Assembly: GCA_946807835.1 (NCBI GenBank)
Contig: OX327694.1
Span: 7,328,001 to 7,392,000, forward strand
DNA length: 64,000 nucleotides
From: Ailanthus altissimus
Taxonomy: Eukaryota > Streptophyta > Magnoliopsida > Sapindales > Simaroubaceae
Reading direction: 5' to 3'
A program made the translations under genes and the position numbers. Shown here in pieces: positions 34,926 to 47,360 of this stretch. The notes under the pieces were generated by a model. That model was not told where the DNA came from and made no database searches. It worked only from the letters and a program-made list of their open reading frames with translations. How positions within the stretch are numbered: position 1 is the first letter of the stretch; each line of letters begins with the position of its first letter.

Positions 34926-36955
34926 TATATTATATAATTAACTAATTTGCAATTATTTATTAATGTTAGACGATTAACTTAGTGCGCCGTCCATGGGGCA
35001 GAGTCAACGGACATTTTAATTTCAATATGATATGAAATGAATACACATTAAGAAAAGCGAGTCATATCAAAGATAACTCATCTTTTTTGTAAGTCGTCCC
35101 TCACCGCCAACGTCCACCCTTTTTGACAACGCCCATTGTTTTATCACCGGAAAATTACCAAATTTGAATCAATAAAGCTTTATATACACACACAAAAAAA
35201 TTTATTGACAATTAAATGTGAGAACAAAACTATATAGACTCATGCAAATTAAAATTGTAGATAATCAAAAGATAATTAAGACAAAAAATTAATCTATATC
35301 AAAATTTAGATTATCGAGCGAGAACCATCAATCTAAGTGAAAATTTTATTATCATCAAAAGAAAAGGTTAAAAGTAAAGAAAAAAATTGAGATATCAAAT
35401 ATATTCTTATAATAGAAAATAAGAATTGTTGCCCCAAAATTTGGTCATATTTGAAGTCAACAAATTTAATTTATTTTTCTTTTAAGAAACAAGATCGAAA
35501 TTAATTAAAAATAAATAAAACAAGACATAAAATTTATAATGATTCAATTCAATATGAACTTACGTCTATTTTACCGAATTTGATGAGCTCACTTATATAA
35601 CATTATGAAATAATAATTTTATAACAGATATATATATAGAAGCAAAACTTTTTTAGAATACACAATAAGCTACTATTTTTCAAGAATAACAAATATGTCG
35701 CCTTTTCCTCTCTCACTCATTATTGAGAAAATTGATTATTGATCACTCAATGATTGATTGATAATCGATCGATCGATTGATTGAAGCCCTTCCTTATAGT
35801 TTAGTCCCTTTTTATAAGGTTGCAAGAGTATGAAAGTCATAAAATCTGAGTTAACTTTTGATATAAAATGACTTTCTCAATTAGAATTCACTTATTAGAG
35901 TCCTACCATAATAAGGACAATAGTTCTCGTATTTGTTTGGAACTTTCTTAAAAAGTTCTAGTGTAATAAAGATAACTTTCTTTTTATTTATTTAGAAGCC
36001 TTTCTAAGCCTTATAATGAATTAGACTCTAGGCCAAAATCATGGAGGAACAAGGGTATCTCAATTTCTTTTGATAATTTATTGACAATGGAAACTTTGTA
36101 ATTATAGTCCTTGAATTGAAGGGGCTTTTCAAGATGCCTTTTGAAGTATTAGGTCAATCAGATCCTTATTTTGATGACTTGACAAGGTGTTCTGAAAATT
36201 GTAGTTCTCAATATAAGAGTTCGTTCTCATGTTTGGTATCTCTTAAAATGCTCTTCAAAAATATTTAGATGAAGTAAGTACTCGATGGTTCTTGTTTGTT
36301 GTGAGGTCGTCGTGAGGTCTCTAAATGAGGTAGGATTGTCTTTTATAAGGGTCTTTAAGAATTTCATCTCGAGGGGGCGAGTTTTCTAGTAATTCCACCC
36401 TCATGGAAGGGCCTTCAAGTAATTTATGGTTCTTAGAACTAAAGAAAATTTGAGTCCTAGGATGGTGTCTTTAATGGTCGGCTTGACCAAGTCATGTTAT
36501 GGAATAATATTGATGTTGAGAATGTAGCCAAGGACTGTAGACCAGGTAGTGGATGCTTGACGTTGAGTTTTATCGATAAGGGTTGGACCGAAGCCTTAAA
36601 TGTTGGTACCATCAGCTAATAGGCCTTAGTGCTTCCATATTAGTTGTTTATCTAGAGTTTCTTAGGACAATGCTAGTTATCGTTAAAGCTTTTACTTTGT
36701 TATAGCGTAAAATAGTTGAATCTGGACTGCTTCATAAGTTGAGCACCACAACTAGATGTTGAAAAAGGACAAAAACTCAAGCATCATAAATAAAATAATT
36801 TGTTAAACAGTATAAGCCCTAACATAAAATAAATGTTTGTTTGGGCACTATAAGTTGAATAATAGTAAGTCAAGTAGCAGGAGCTGAAAAAAAATAATAA
36901 TCCAAGCACTATAGGCTAAAATCTGAGCATTATAGGTGGTAAGCTATAGGCTGAG
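34926..36955. other. Region without recognised genes
   Basis: No conserved coding motif was found. A palindromic run around ATCGATCGATCGAT lies at 35760-35785. The part from about 35750 to 36700 is less AT-rich than its neighbours and may be old repeat sequence, but I cannot assign it. Confidence 0.4.
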
Positions 36956-36959
36956 TACT

Positions 36960-37000
36960 ATAATAATAATAATAATAATTATTATTATTATTATTATTAT
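36960..37000. repeat. Palindromic microsatellite (AAT)n/(ATT)n
   Basis: A run of AAT units turns directly into a run of ATT units, giving a perfect inverted repeat of about 40 bp able to form a hairpin. Confidence 0.95.
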
Positions 37001-37019
37001 TTTGGACCTAAAATTAAAT

Positions 37020-37440
37020 TTATTTTTTGATAAAATTATTTTAATGGCAATCAATTAATTTAAGTCAATTGAATTAAATGAATTATAATTTAATTCATTA
37101 TTACAAGATTTAGTTGATTTCATTTTCAATCAATTTGTATTCATTCATGGGATCAATTAATTAATTTATGTCAATTAAATTAATTAAAATTATAGTTCAA
37201 TTCAATAGTACAAGGATTCAGTTGAATTTTAATTAAATTAAATTAATTTGTATTCATTCATGGGATCAATCAATTAATTTAGTTAATTAAAATTTTAATT
37301 CAATTTAAATTTGATTAAATTAAATTAATTTGTATTTATAGTATCAATTAATTAATTTAAGTCAATTGAAATTATAATTTTATTCAATTGTAAAAGGATT
37401 CGATTGAATTTTAATTAAATTAAATTAATTTGTATGGAAT
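37020..37440. repeat. AT-rich tandem array, 82-113 bp spacing
   Basis: AATTTGTAT starts units at about 37132, 37245, 37327 and 37427. Two of them continue TCATTCATGGGATCAAT. The unit ends share GAATTTTAATTAAATTAAA. Confidence 0.75.
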
Positions 37441-37499
37441 TTTGTATAATTAAATATTTTCACAAATTTTATTGGATTGAATTAATTTATTTAATTGTA

Positions 37500-38110
37500 T
37501 TTTTTTTATTAATTTTCAATTTTATAACATTACATTTCAATTATTTTATATTTATTTAATAATTCAAATAATTAAATGAGTAAATTATAATTATAATTTA
37601 ATTGTGTGAGATTGAATTTCAATTAATTTATATTCACATGATGAAATCAAATAATTAAATTGAGTAAATTGAAATTATATTACAATTGCAAAAAATATTT
37701 GAAGTAATCTATATTCATGTGATAATTTAAATAATTCAATTAAGTAAATTGAAATAATATTACGATTGTGGAAGATTCAATTTGAATTAATTTATATTCA
37801 TATAATAAATCAAACAATTCAATTGAGTAAATTAAAATTATATTACATTCACGAAAAATTCAATTTGAATTGATTTACATTCACATGATGAATTTAAATA
37901 ATTCAATTAAGTAAATTGAAATAATATTACGATTGTGGAAGATTCAATTTGAATTAATTTATTTTCATGTAATAAATCCAATAATTTAATTGAGTAAATT
38001 AAAATTATATTACAATGGCGGAAAATTCAATTTGAATTGATTTAAATTCATATGATAAATTTAAATAATTCAATTGATTACATTAAAATTACATTACAAT
38101 TATCATTGCA
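37500..38110. repeat. AT-rich satellite-like array: ~83-bp monomer, 167-bp higher-order period
   Basis: The core GTAAATT recurs at 37580, 37664, 37744, 37827, 37911 and 37994 (steps 84, 80, 83, 84, 83). The monomers at 37744 and 37911 share TATTACGATTGTGGAAGATT and those at 37827 and 37994 share TAAATTAAAATTATATTACA, so alternate monomers are more alike than neighbours and the true period is 167 bp. Confidence 0.8.
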
Positions 38111-38119
38111 ATTATAAGA

Positions 38120-38915
38120 AATAAAATCAAATTCTTTTACATATCATAGTGCATATATAGTACACAAAAACAAAATTATAAGAGAGTGTTTATGTTGTCT
38201 TCGGATAAACAAGTGACAACAAGGTCAGCACCAATAGCTATTTTTCCATTTACATATACAAAGTGCTACAAAATTCATAACCATTTTTGTATTACATAAT
38301 TTACACAAACAAATCACTAGCTGTTGCTATTCAAGGCCAATCTCATATACTGCAACAACATCATAAAATCATTTTCGTAGCTTATAAAATTCAAATACAA
38401 GTGACAATAAGTTACAGTAACAATATTATGCAAAACAACAGAATATCTTATATGAAAAAGTAACTAAACAAGAACAAAAGCTGTTGTCATGCTTGAATCC
38501 TTCTCAATGGCTTGATAATACTCGTGGAATAAAGTGCTTCTCACAGGTTCTCAACACAAAACATATGATAGAACTGCATATACTAATTTATGGAGGGTTG
38601 ATTTGAGACTTATCTTGTACATTCTCTCCGCTAACTCCCACCCAGCAGTTAAGAAAATCGAGTCTAAGTACTGTTTCGTCTCTCTATTTTGTAAGACAAG
38701 TGTATGTGTTGTGATGGGACTAAAGGGTGCTACTGATATTTGAGTTTATTTTTTTATTGATATTCATTTTAAATTAAACTGTCAAGGAAGGTTATTAGAA
38801 ATTTACCCATATTCTGTCTAATCAAAAACAACAATTATGGGGGAGGGATAGTTTTTGACAATTTCAGTATCTTTTGATTAAGGCTGCTAAAAAGTCAAAC
38901 TTTAGGCGAGTAAAA
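38120..38915. other. Intergenic, nothing recognised
   Basis: A frame of 69 codons at 38534-38743 has no recognised motif and is not called a gene. Confidence 0.45.
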
Positions 38916-38919
38916 TGAA

Positions 38920-39790
38920 ATTAGTTGATGGAATTTAGTAATTTAAAATCTTATTTTAGTATAATTTTGTGTTAAAGGTTAATAAAGAAATGATACGAGA
39001 TTATGAACGCGATGGACGGATGAGAAAATAATAAAATTTAAAAATTAAAACTAATTAAAATGGCTCAGAATGCGACCAAAATAAGTTTTAGGGCTTAGGG
39101 TTATAGGTTTTAGGGCTTGTGGCTATAGCCCCGAGCAAGCCAGACTGCCACCCCAGCCTTGGAGAGGCTGGGCATTGCTGCCTGGGATAAGGTAGATCAT
39201 GGTGGTGCCAAGGCTTCTTGGGGTGATGTTGTGGCCCCAAATGTTGTCCTTTTTTATTTTAGTTATTACGACTTCTTTGAATTGTATTTGAATTTATTTA
39301 CACGTGGACTCCTATTCTGACTAGATATAAGATTTTTAAAGACGTTTTAGAGTTTATATAAATTTTTGTTATATCATTAAGGTGGCATGCATCAAAAAGT
39401 ATAATGATGCATCAACAAAAGAGATAATAGAAAACTCAATGAGCGCTTAAACATTGAGTGCGCGAAAAAGCACCGTATAAAAAGCGCTTGAATATTAAGT
39501 GTAAAAGAGAGTCTTGTGTAGATTTTTGAAGAGTTTGTTTTATTCGGCATTCTTTATAATCTCTTGTGTGATTTTTATGGTTATTTAATAGTTCGTTAAT
39601 AATCAATAAATAATAAAAAAAAGTTAAAATTTCGTAATTTATTATAGATGTTGATAATTTATTAAACCACATATATTTTTATGCTATATGTGTTTTTATT
39701 GTTATCAAATTTTAGTTGTATATAATCTTTTACAATTCTTAAAAATTTATAAGTGAAGAGTTCCGTGGAAAAACAAAATCACGACATTAG
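38920..39790 (+). repeat. Decayed solo LTR (copia type)
   Basis: It shares with the LTR at 53217-53905 the segments GATTTTTAAAGACGTTTTAG, AGTTTATATAAATTTTTG and ATTCTTTATAATCTCTTGTG in the same order. A GC-rich cassette lies at 39115-39235 in the U3. Ends are approximate and no TSD was identified. Confidence 0.6.
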
Positions 39791-39799
39791 CTCAATGTG

Positions 39800-42528
39800 A
39801 ATATTAAGGAAACCGTTGTTTTTACATATTTTTAAAATCATGTTTTTCTTTCATTACTTTCAACGAGAGACGTTAAGGTCTCAATTGTATCCCTTTAAAC
39901 AATTAAATAATATACCTCAGAAAATTTCATCAAAACTTTACCCAAAAATAAGTTTTGGATAATTGAAAATGATTAAAGTTGAATATCTACAGCTTACTGT
40001 AATCATCAAATTCAGATACTTAATTCAATTATTAACTACTCTTGAGAAATTAGGTGGGGTTCTAGATGATTAGATCTTTCTTTCTTCTATATTTTACATA
40101 TAGAATTAGAAGGTGATTGCAATTATGAGGGACAAAATAGAAACATCATCAATGGAACTTGAATTAATAGATCGTCTTTGTAATCGTACGTTAACTTGCA
40201 ATCATAGCAGAGAAGAAAGAATAACAATCTACTTTGTAATTTGTTTAATGTTTCTTTCATTAGTCATAAATAGTGCCTATCTATATAATATTATTATTGA
40301 TTAGGACGTTGCTCTACATCACAAAAATAAAAATAGCTCAACGAAACGAGTGTTCATTATTTTCATTATGAATGTCAACAGCGACTTTGTTTTTATCAGT
40401 AGTTGCCTGACCTTATCTACTTCATATAAAAAAATTTAGAAAAAAAATAAAGCCAAGTTGCATTTGGGAGTTGTTGACTTCTATTATCCTAAATTAGGGT
40501 TCGAAGATTAATATTGTGTATCATTAACACTAATACTCCACCCACTTTGTTAAGAAAACGCTTTATAGCATCTTCATTGTGAATTTTAAATTTGATAATA
40601 ATAAAAAGTGTGATTACCATAAAATTATGTAAGTGTGATTAGTGATTACCACACAAAATTATGAGAGTATGATTAACCCTCTCAGCAAGCGTTAGAAAAA
40701 AATATTAACAAGAGTAATAATTCTATAAGAGCTATTTTTATGCACCCGACTTATAATCCACAAGTACGAATTTAATTAGCATTCATTCAAAATCGTCTTT
40801 TAAAACTTATATTTGTGATTTTACGTGGATATATTTCATTATCTTTCCACGTTTTGCAATTTGCATGCATGGTTCAGGGCTGTGCCCTTTGTAATTTTGC
40901 AAACTCTTGTCTTGATTAATTTGTAGCTTTCAGTAATGCCAACATAACGATTAAATTGGGATAATAAACCGAAGCATGATTTATAATTATATATGGTTGT
41001 GATTATTTAGTGGGTGACAATTAAACTTTGTATAATATGTTATAAAGTCAATGACATTTTAGGTTTATTGCTTCAAGTAAACTCCAAAGCTGGAGTCGCC
41101 ATTAATTAAATAGCTCAAAGTCAATTCTTAATTCCTGTGAAACAAAGTAAAGCAACAAAGAAAAATAAATAAGTATTTGAATGAGCAACTATTTTTAATT
41201 AAGAAACCTGATAAACAATTGTTCAATACATATCAGTTGTTTTCGAAAGGATTTTCTTTTTCTCAAAAAAATGGTGTAGCCTATGGGTACTTACAAAGAT
41301 AATTAAGGAAAATAGTTAAGCACCTATTTTTCTTTCAAAATAAAATATTAAAAAAAAAAGTTTACTTAGAAACACATATCAAATGAAGAAATAAAACGAA
41401 AAAAAAAAACAAATTAAAATTATTCCTGTGAATGTTTCTATTAAAATACAACCTTTTTTGCAGTTACTATTACATTAATTAAAATTAAATATTTCCTCAT
41501 TCTAGAATCGGAGGAATTGGATGGTTTAGAAATTTTGTCTAAATTTTGGGTACCTCCGATGCAATACATCCCTTTAATTATTAGATTCTACTATGTGCAT
41601 ATTTGAAAAACAGAAAAGGAAAAAAATTTGAAAATAATTTTTATTTTTAAGTAAAAATCTATTTTTATCTTTTAATATTTTTATAAATTTTATTAATCAA
41701 ATACTTAATTTTCGGATAATTTCATCTATATATTATTTTTTAAAAATAATAAAAATTAATCAAATAATTTTTTATTATAAAAAACTATTAATTAAAAAAA
41801 ATATTTTTAATTATTTTTTAAAATATATATACACAATAATATAAAATTAAAATTACACATTTTACTACTTAATAATTATTTATGATATTATTAATTAAAT
41901 CGATATTTAGCATTATTCTATATAATCACTAAAGTGTTGAATCCTCGAAATTATAACATACAGGGAGCGACTGGAGCCAGACAGAACAGAATCCACTTTT
42001 AAAATTTGACACGTGTCCGTGCACTGTTGCGCCACCGCCCTCACTAAGCACAAGACCGGAGAACCTGGCCGACACTCTCATTTCTTCAACTCCATGTTCT
42101 CTTTTTTATTCATTTTTTTAAGAAAAAAAACTATTATTATTAATTATAATTTATACTTTGTCCAACGTTGTTTCAGATCAGAACGAACTACTTTATTTAT
42201 TAATTTATATGATTTTTACTTTTTTTCACGTAAGGTGATTAAGTGGTGAGGGGACAAAGTTGAAAAATCACCTGTATTTTTCTCCCATTAAGGGTTTAAA
42301 ATTCTAGAAGATAAGACCATATTTAGACTGCAAGAGCACGTGTTCGAATGGTCCACATATAGAAGAGAAATTCAAGAATTCATTTAATTTGTGACTTTCT
42401 TTTTAACAAATGAGCCCATTTATACATACATATATATCCTTTCAATTTTTCTTATATTAAAATATATTTTTTAAAAAAAATAATCGGTAGATGTAAATAT
42501 CATTAAATAAAATTATACGTATTATATT
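39800..42528. other. Intergenic region, no supported gene
   Basis: The only notable item is a GC-richer patch at about 41960-42080 that contains the palindrome GACACGTGTC (42008-42017), a strong G-box. It could be a promoter fragment, but the frame downstream (42013-42249) has no known motif and I do not call it. Confidence 0.4.
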
Positions 42529-43252
42529 TGTGAGAATATTAATCGAAAATCATCGAGATATAATTTGGAGAGTAAACCAAGTACGTAGGGTACGTACGAA
42601 TCAAAGACGGATGCGAAAGGAGGCGAAAAATAAAGAATGACGCACCAGGCGCCAGCGCCGAAGCGCCCAATCTAGTAACTGAGCATCGCAGCGCCAGGCG
42701 ACGAGCGCCGCAGCGCTCAGACAAATGTGTCAGTGCCGCGGAGATGAGAACCCAGCGCCACGGCGCTGGAGACGGGAACAGTATCTTAAAATAAGAAAAC
42801 TTTCTTATTTCGTCTCCCACTTGTTTCAAGACTCCCTAATACGACTCTCACACATATAGGGTAAACCTAGGTCGTCCCAAAACTTATATAAAGGCTATCA
42901 ATTGGCTTGTAAATACATATTTGTGATCTTAGTGATAATCTTTGTGAGCGGTTGAGAAATCTTAGTGTCATCAACAATCTTTGTAGTTTTTTATGAGAGA
43001 AAATCCCTAGAGAGAAAGAGAGAGTTATCTTTGTGATCTTTCTTATAATAGGCATACTTTGTGAGTACCTTGTAATTCATAATAAGAGAAGAGTGTGATC
43101 TTAATCCGCTGTAGACGTAAGCAAGTTGCCGAACCACGTAATTCTTTGTGTGTTCTTCTTTCTACCCCTTTCTCTCTTTATTTCTTAATAACTTGTTCTG
43201 CATTATTATTTGCTTGAGAGATTTTACTTGTTTGTGTGTTTTCACTTCAACA
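42529..43252 (+). repeat. 5' LTR of the Tork-type copia (724 bp)
   Basis: It starts TGTGAGAATATT and ends CTTCAACA. The TATA box ACTTATATAAAGGC is near 42885-42898. A GC-rich cassette with palindromic GCGCC/GGCGC motifs lies at 42645-42775. U5 includes GCAAGTTGCCGAACCACG. Confidence 0.93.
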
Positions 43253-43255
43253 AAC

Positions 43256-43267
43256 TGGTATCAGAGC
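43256..43267 (+). other. Primer-binding site for initiator tRNA-Met
   Basis: TGGTATCAGAGC lies three bases after the LTR and is complementary to the 3' end of plant initiator methionine tRNA. Confidence 0.92.
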
Positions 43268-43285
43268 TTTTGGTTCTAAGCAGAC

Positions 43286-44091
43286 ATGGCCACACCCAAG
43301 TATGAGGTAGAGAAATTCAACGGTACGAATGACTTTAATCTGTGGAAGATGAAGGTTAATGCGTTATTGGTGAGCCAAAGGCTTGGCTCTGCATTAGAGG
43401 AGATTGCAACTCCATCTAGTGATGAAGAGAAAATGCCAGAGTCATCTAGAGCTGAAGCAGAAAGAATGGACATTCAAGAAATGGCTCATAACACAATCGC
43501 TCTGTCATTGAGTAATGAAGTACTAAGGGAAGTAGTAAGTGAGACGATGACGATAAGTCTTTGGAAGAAGCTTGACTCTCTTTATATGAGAAAATTGTTG
43601 GCCAACAAATTACATATAAAGAAGAAGCTGTATCAGCTCTCCATGTCAGAGGGGACGCCGATGAAAGACCATATAGACGTTTCAATAAGATCATCATTGA
43701 TCTTGAGTCTATTAACATCAAGATAGAAGATGAAGATAGAGCAATTATCCTGCTGAATTCACTCCCCGAGAATTATGAGAGTTTTGTTGATACGCTACTC
43801 TACGGCAGAGAGAGTTTAATGATGAGTGATGTGAAATCATCATTAAACTCAAAGTTATTAGAAAAGCAGACCGAGGGCTATGCAGAAAGCTTATATGTAA
43901 GAGGAAGACCCTCATATAGAGATGGGAAGAAAAAAGGCTCAAGGTCGAAGTCTAGAACTCCTAAGAAGTGCTATTACTGCAAGAAAGATAGACACTTCAT
44001 AAAGGACTGTCTTGATAAGAGAGCACAAGATAAGAAAAAAGTGGATGCTGCGCTTGCCTATGATGATAACTATGACAGCGCAGAGACACTC
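43286..44091 (+). pseudogene. Copia gag with CCHC-like knuckle, frameshifted
   Basis: It starts MATPKYEVEKFNGTNDFNLW, the N-terminus of Tork gag, and continues through 'DSLYMRKLLANKLHIKKKLY' and 'MSEGTPMKDHI'. A frameshift near 43679 moves the reading from the first frame (43286-43726) into the frame that carries 'LLNSLPENYESFVDTLLYGR' and the zinc knuckle CYYCKKDRHFIKDC at about 43968-44010 (C-x2-C-x4-H-x4-C; the usual Gly before His is Arg). The frame then runs into the nested LTR at 44092. Gag would package element RNA; this copy cannot make the full protein. Confidence 0.9.
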
Positions 44092-46930
44092 TGTAGTAAC
44101 CAATATCCATAACCGGTAAGAATATGTATATTTATATATATAAATATACGTATTTTATTTGTATGTGGGTGATCCTTGATTTATATATTGTTATTAGTAG
44201 TGTTTTCATAGGTTAAGGATATACTATTAGTATTGGGTTTATTTGCAAGAGTTTGGAATTATTTTAGGGACCAAATTGTTATACTTTGAAAGTTTTGGGG
44301 GTGAATTCGTAAATACCAAATATTAACCACTTAGTATAAAAATACACTTTTAAAAACCCTAATTCTCTCATTTTGGTCGAGCTACCCATTTTTAGAGAGA
44401 GAAGAGAGAAATAAAGGAGAGAGAAAGAGAAGAAGAAGAAAAAAAAGAAGAAGAAATTGGAATTTTGGATCTTTAGAGGTATATCACAACTAATTATCAA
44501 TTTATTGGTGTTAATTAAGTTAATTTCTTTAAGTTTTGATTTCTGGAAATATGTATAATTAAGGATTTGATGTGTATTTCGTTTGATGTTGTGAGAATTG
44601 ATGATGATCTATAAGATAGTTTGATAAATCATGATGAATTATGGAATTTCTGCTGGATAACCTCTTGATCTAGGAATTTTATAAATTGTTGTGATTCGAT
44701 TCTGGTTTTGAATTTTGAGTATATGAAATTAGACATGTTTAGGATCATCTGAGACTTTGAATCGACTGAAAATCTCGGAAATTGAATTTGTAGTGAATTT
44801 ACCAAAATGACCCTGGAATTCTGGAAATTTCCTGTGTAAACAGTATGATACAGTGGAAAATAATTTTTGACCTGCTGAATGATCTTTAAAAATTATGAAT
44901 TTGTGGAATATGATAATTTTATATGTCTAATATGATATACTCGGAATTGAGAATTTGGATCAATGTGGTTGAAGTGTTATGAATTTCTAAAGTGTATCAG
45001 CTCATTGCAATATTTGATTAACAGATTTTTAAAGTTATGAAATAAAATAGTTTTAAAATACTTTTGGCAGTTATTTGGAAGCCAAATATTTATCATGGAC
45101 TGAGATATGTGTCAAGAGTAATTATGTGGTAGTTTTATAATTTTTGAGTAGTATATGATTTTATAAAATTGGGAGATTGAATACTGTTCAGTAAGTATCT
45201 TGATCCTGTCAGGTTTGTAGTTTGGATTCGATGGTGTGTATGGAATGGATTGTGTAGGAATTCATATATAAGAAGTATATATGAGTCAAGAATGATATAT
45301 TCTGATTTCGGAGTAATTGGACATCATTTGATGTATTAGAAAGTTTTGTTAAGTGTAAGTGGTCAGAATGACAGGTTTTGAGAAACCAAATATTTAGACC
45401 AATTTGATGTGATAAATGCATTGTGTATAATTTTATAAGCTATTTAAAGTATTTTGTGTGAATTGTGAGGCTTATGAAAGGATTAATCTCCATTGATAGG
45501 TTAAGGAGATTTAAGCCTTGTAGCTGAAAGTGTTAAGAGGTAAGTATACTAGACTTACTACTGGAATCACAATAAACATAATAATTGTTTTGTATGATTT
45601 TGTAAATGGGGTTAAGAATATGTTTATGATATGTCAAAGTATATTTTGATATGAAATGTGAATATATGTTTATGAATGTGAGCATTGACATTGAGCATGG
45701 ACATACATGTGTTTTTGAAAGTGAGCTTTCCAAAATAAGATGCGTTTAACAAAGAAAGCTTTTGAAGTGTAATATGTCCATGAGAAATATTTTGTGATTT
45801 GAGGGTACTTGAACTCACTGTTAACTTAGTAGGCATTTTATGTGATTTGTGGAGCCTTTATGTGTGGCTTTTCCTTCGGGATTGGTATATGTTATGTGTT
45901 CCGTATGTAGGGAGGATCCTATTGGTACCTAAAGGAAGTGTGAGTCATCACATTCGTGTGGTGGCGTATAGGTACATGTGAGAGGACTCACCGATGATCA
46001 GGGTGAGGGTTTGGCTTTTACCTTCGGGCATAAGCGTTATATATGTGTGATTTAAAGACCTCACTTGTACTATTCCTCTCATACGGTATGTCACCTACGA
46101 GTGACATTTGGCTCATTATGTGATATGTGATATGTAAGTCCTACTAAGTAGTAGTTGAGTGATGGTATTCCTATTATGTGTTTTGAAAGAATGTGTAAGC
46201 GCTTACATGATATGTGATTTGATAAGATTATGATTTTGATTGATCACAGCATATCATACATATGCATTGTGTACATATATGTATTTGTATTTGATATATG
46301 AAAAATTAGTATGCTTACTGAGTTTTATACTCATTATAGTTTATGGTGATTTCAGGTAAATAAGGTACATGTGTGCTTAGCGGATTTGGCAAGGCTTCTG
46401 CTGTTCCTTGGGTTCCCTAAGTTGCTAGGTTGTTGTGTGTTTCATTTGGGGACACGTGGGATAGGATATTTGGTTTGTCCCTATTGAATAAATACTTATG
46501 TATTATTTCATTGTGTGTGGATTAGATTTGGTTTAAGTTTTATAAAGTGTGGTTATTGGATGATTTTAAGTAAGAATTTGCAATGGATATATTCTGGGCT
46601 CCCGGTAACAAAGTTGCTACTGGTGACGTAGTAGAGTGTTAATCTCTGAGAAAACTCTGCGTATCTCCGGTTTAATAATTGTCCCAGTCATAATTCAATT
46701 GCTATAATTCTGAAAGAAATTGAAATGAATGTTTAAATATTGTCAAGAGAAGTTTATATTTATATGTTAGGTTATGGTTGATTTTAGTGTTGAACTTACT
46801 AGCAACTTGCTAAGGATTTCTGTGTTGAATGAAAGTTGAAAATTTTGTGTAATATTATTTATGAGTGCACATGCAGTGAATGAATGTAAGTGATGTCGTG
46901 TGTCGGATCTTTTGGGTCTGGGGCGTGACA
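44092..46930 (+). mobile_element. 2839-bp LTR (probable solo LTR of a Ty3/gypsy-type element) with perfect TSD
   Basis: CACTC flanks it at 44087-44091 and 46931-46935. It starts TGTAGTAACC and ends GGGGCGTGACA, so it has TGT...ACA termini. Removing it restores the copia frame ('SAETL' to 'VATDGMNSEQW'). It contains no coding domain. A pre-mRNA-start-like stretch ('AAACCCTAATTCTCTC' followed by GA-rich sequence, 44356-44450) favours plus orientation, but the ends are nearly inverted, so orientation is uncertain. Large LTRs of this type are usual for Tekay/Del chromoviruses. Confidence 0.82.
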
Positions 46931-46931
46931 C

Positions 46932-47360
46932 ACTCGTCGCTACTGATGGTATGAACTCTGAACAATGGGTTCTTGATTCTGGTTGCACTTTTCACATGTG
47001 TCCATACAAGTCTTGATTTACAAATTTTCAGTCAATTAGTGGTGGTAAGGTGTTAATGGGTAATGACATTACATGTCAGATGATGAGAATTGGTAGTATT
47101 AAACTTAGGCTACATGATGGGCGAGTGAGAAAGTTGACAGATGTTAGGTATTTTCCTGACTTGAATAGAAACTTGATCTTACTAAGGATTCTAGACCAGA
47201 ATGGGTGTTCCATCAAGATCGACGGAGGGATTTTAAGAGTTTTAAAAGGTTCTATGGTGGTGATAAGAGGAGAGAAGCGCAAAGAGGTTTATATGCTTAA
47301 AGGTGAAGTCATAAGTGGTTATGTACTATTTTCTGTAGATGATAAGAGTATGCAAACCAA
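46932..47360 (+). pseudogene. Copia aspartic protease domain
   Basis: WVLDSGCTFHMCPYKS contains the D-S-G catalytic motif of copia protease (usually WILDSGCSYHM). 'GNDITCQMMRIGSIKLRLHD' and 'VRYFPDLNRNLIL' follow as the flap and C-terminal blocks. A TGA at 47014-47016 replaces the tryptophan expected after 'YKS'. Confidence 0.88.

Noticed and set aside
35740..35790. ATCGATCGATCGAT palindrome as a possible origin or integration site
   Set aside because: It is a short simple-sequence palindrome with no supporting context.
42539..42829. 96-codon minus-strand frame in the 5' LTR, and a similar one at 50274-50477
   Set aside because: These are reverse frames through the GC cassette of the copia LTRs.
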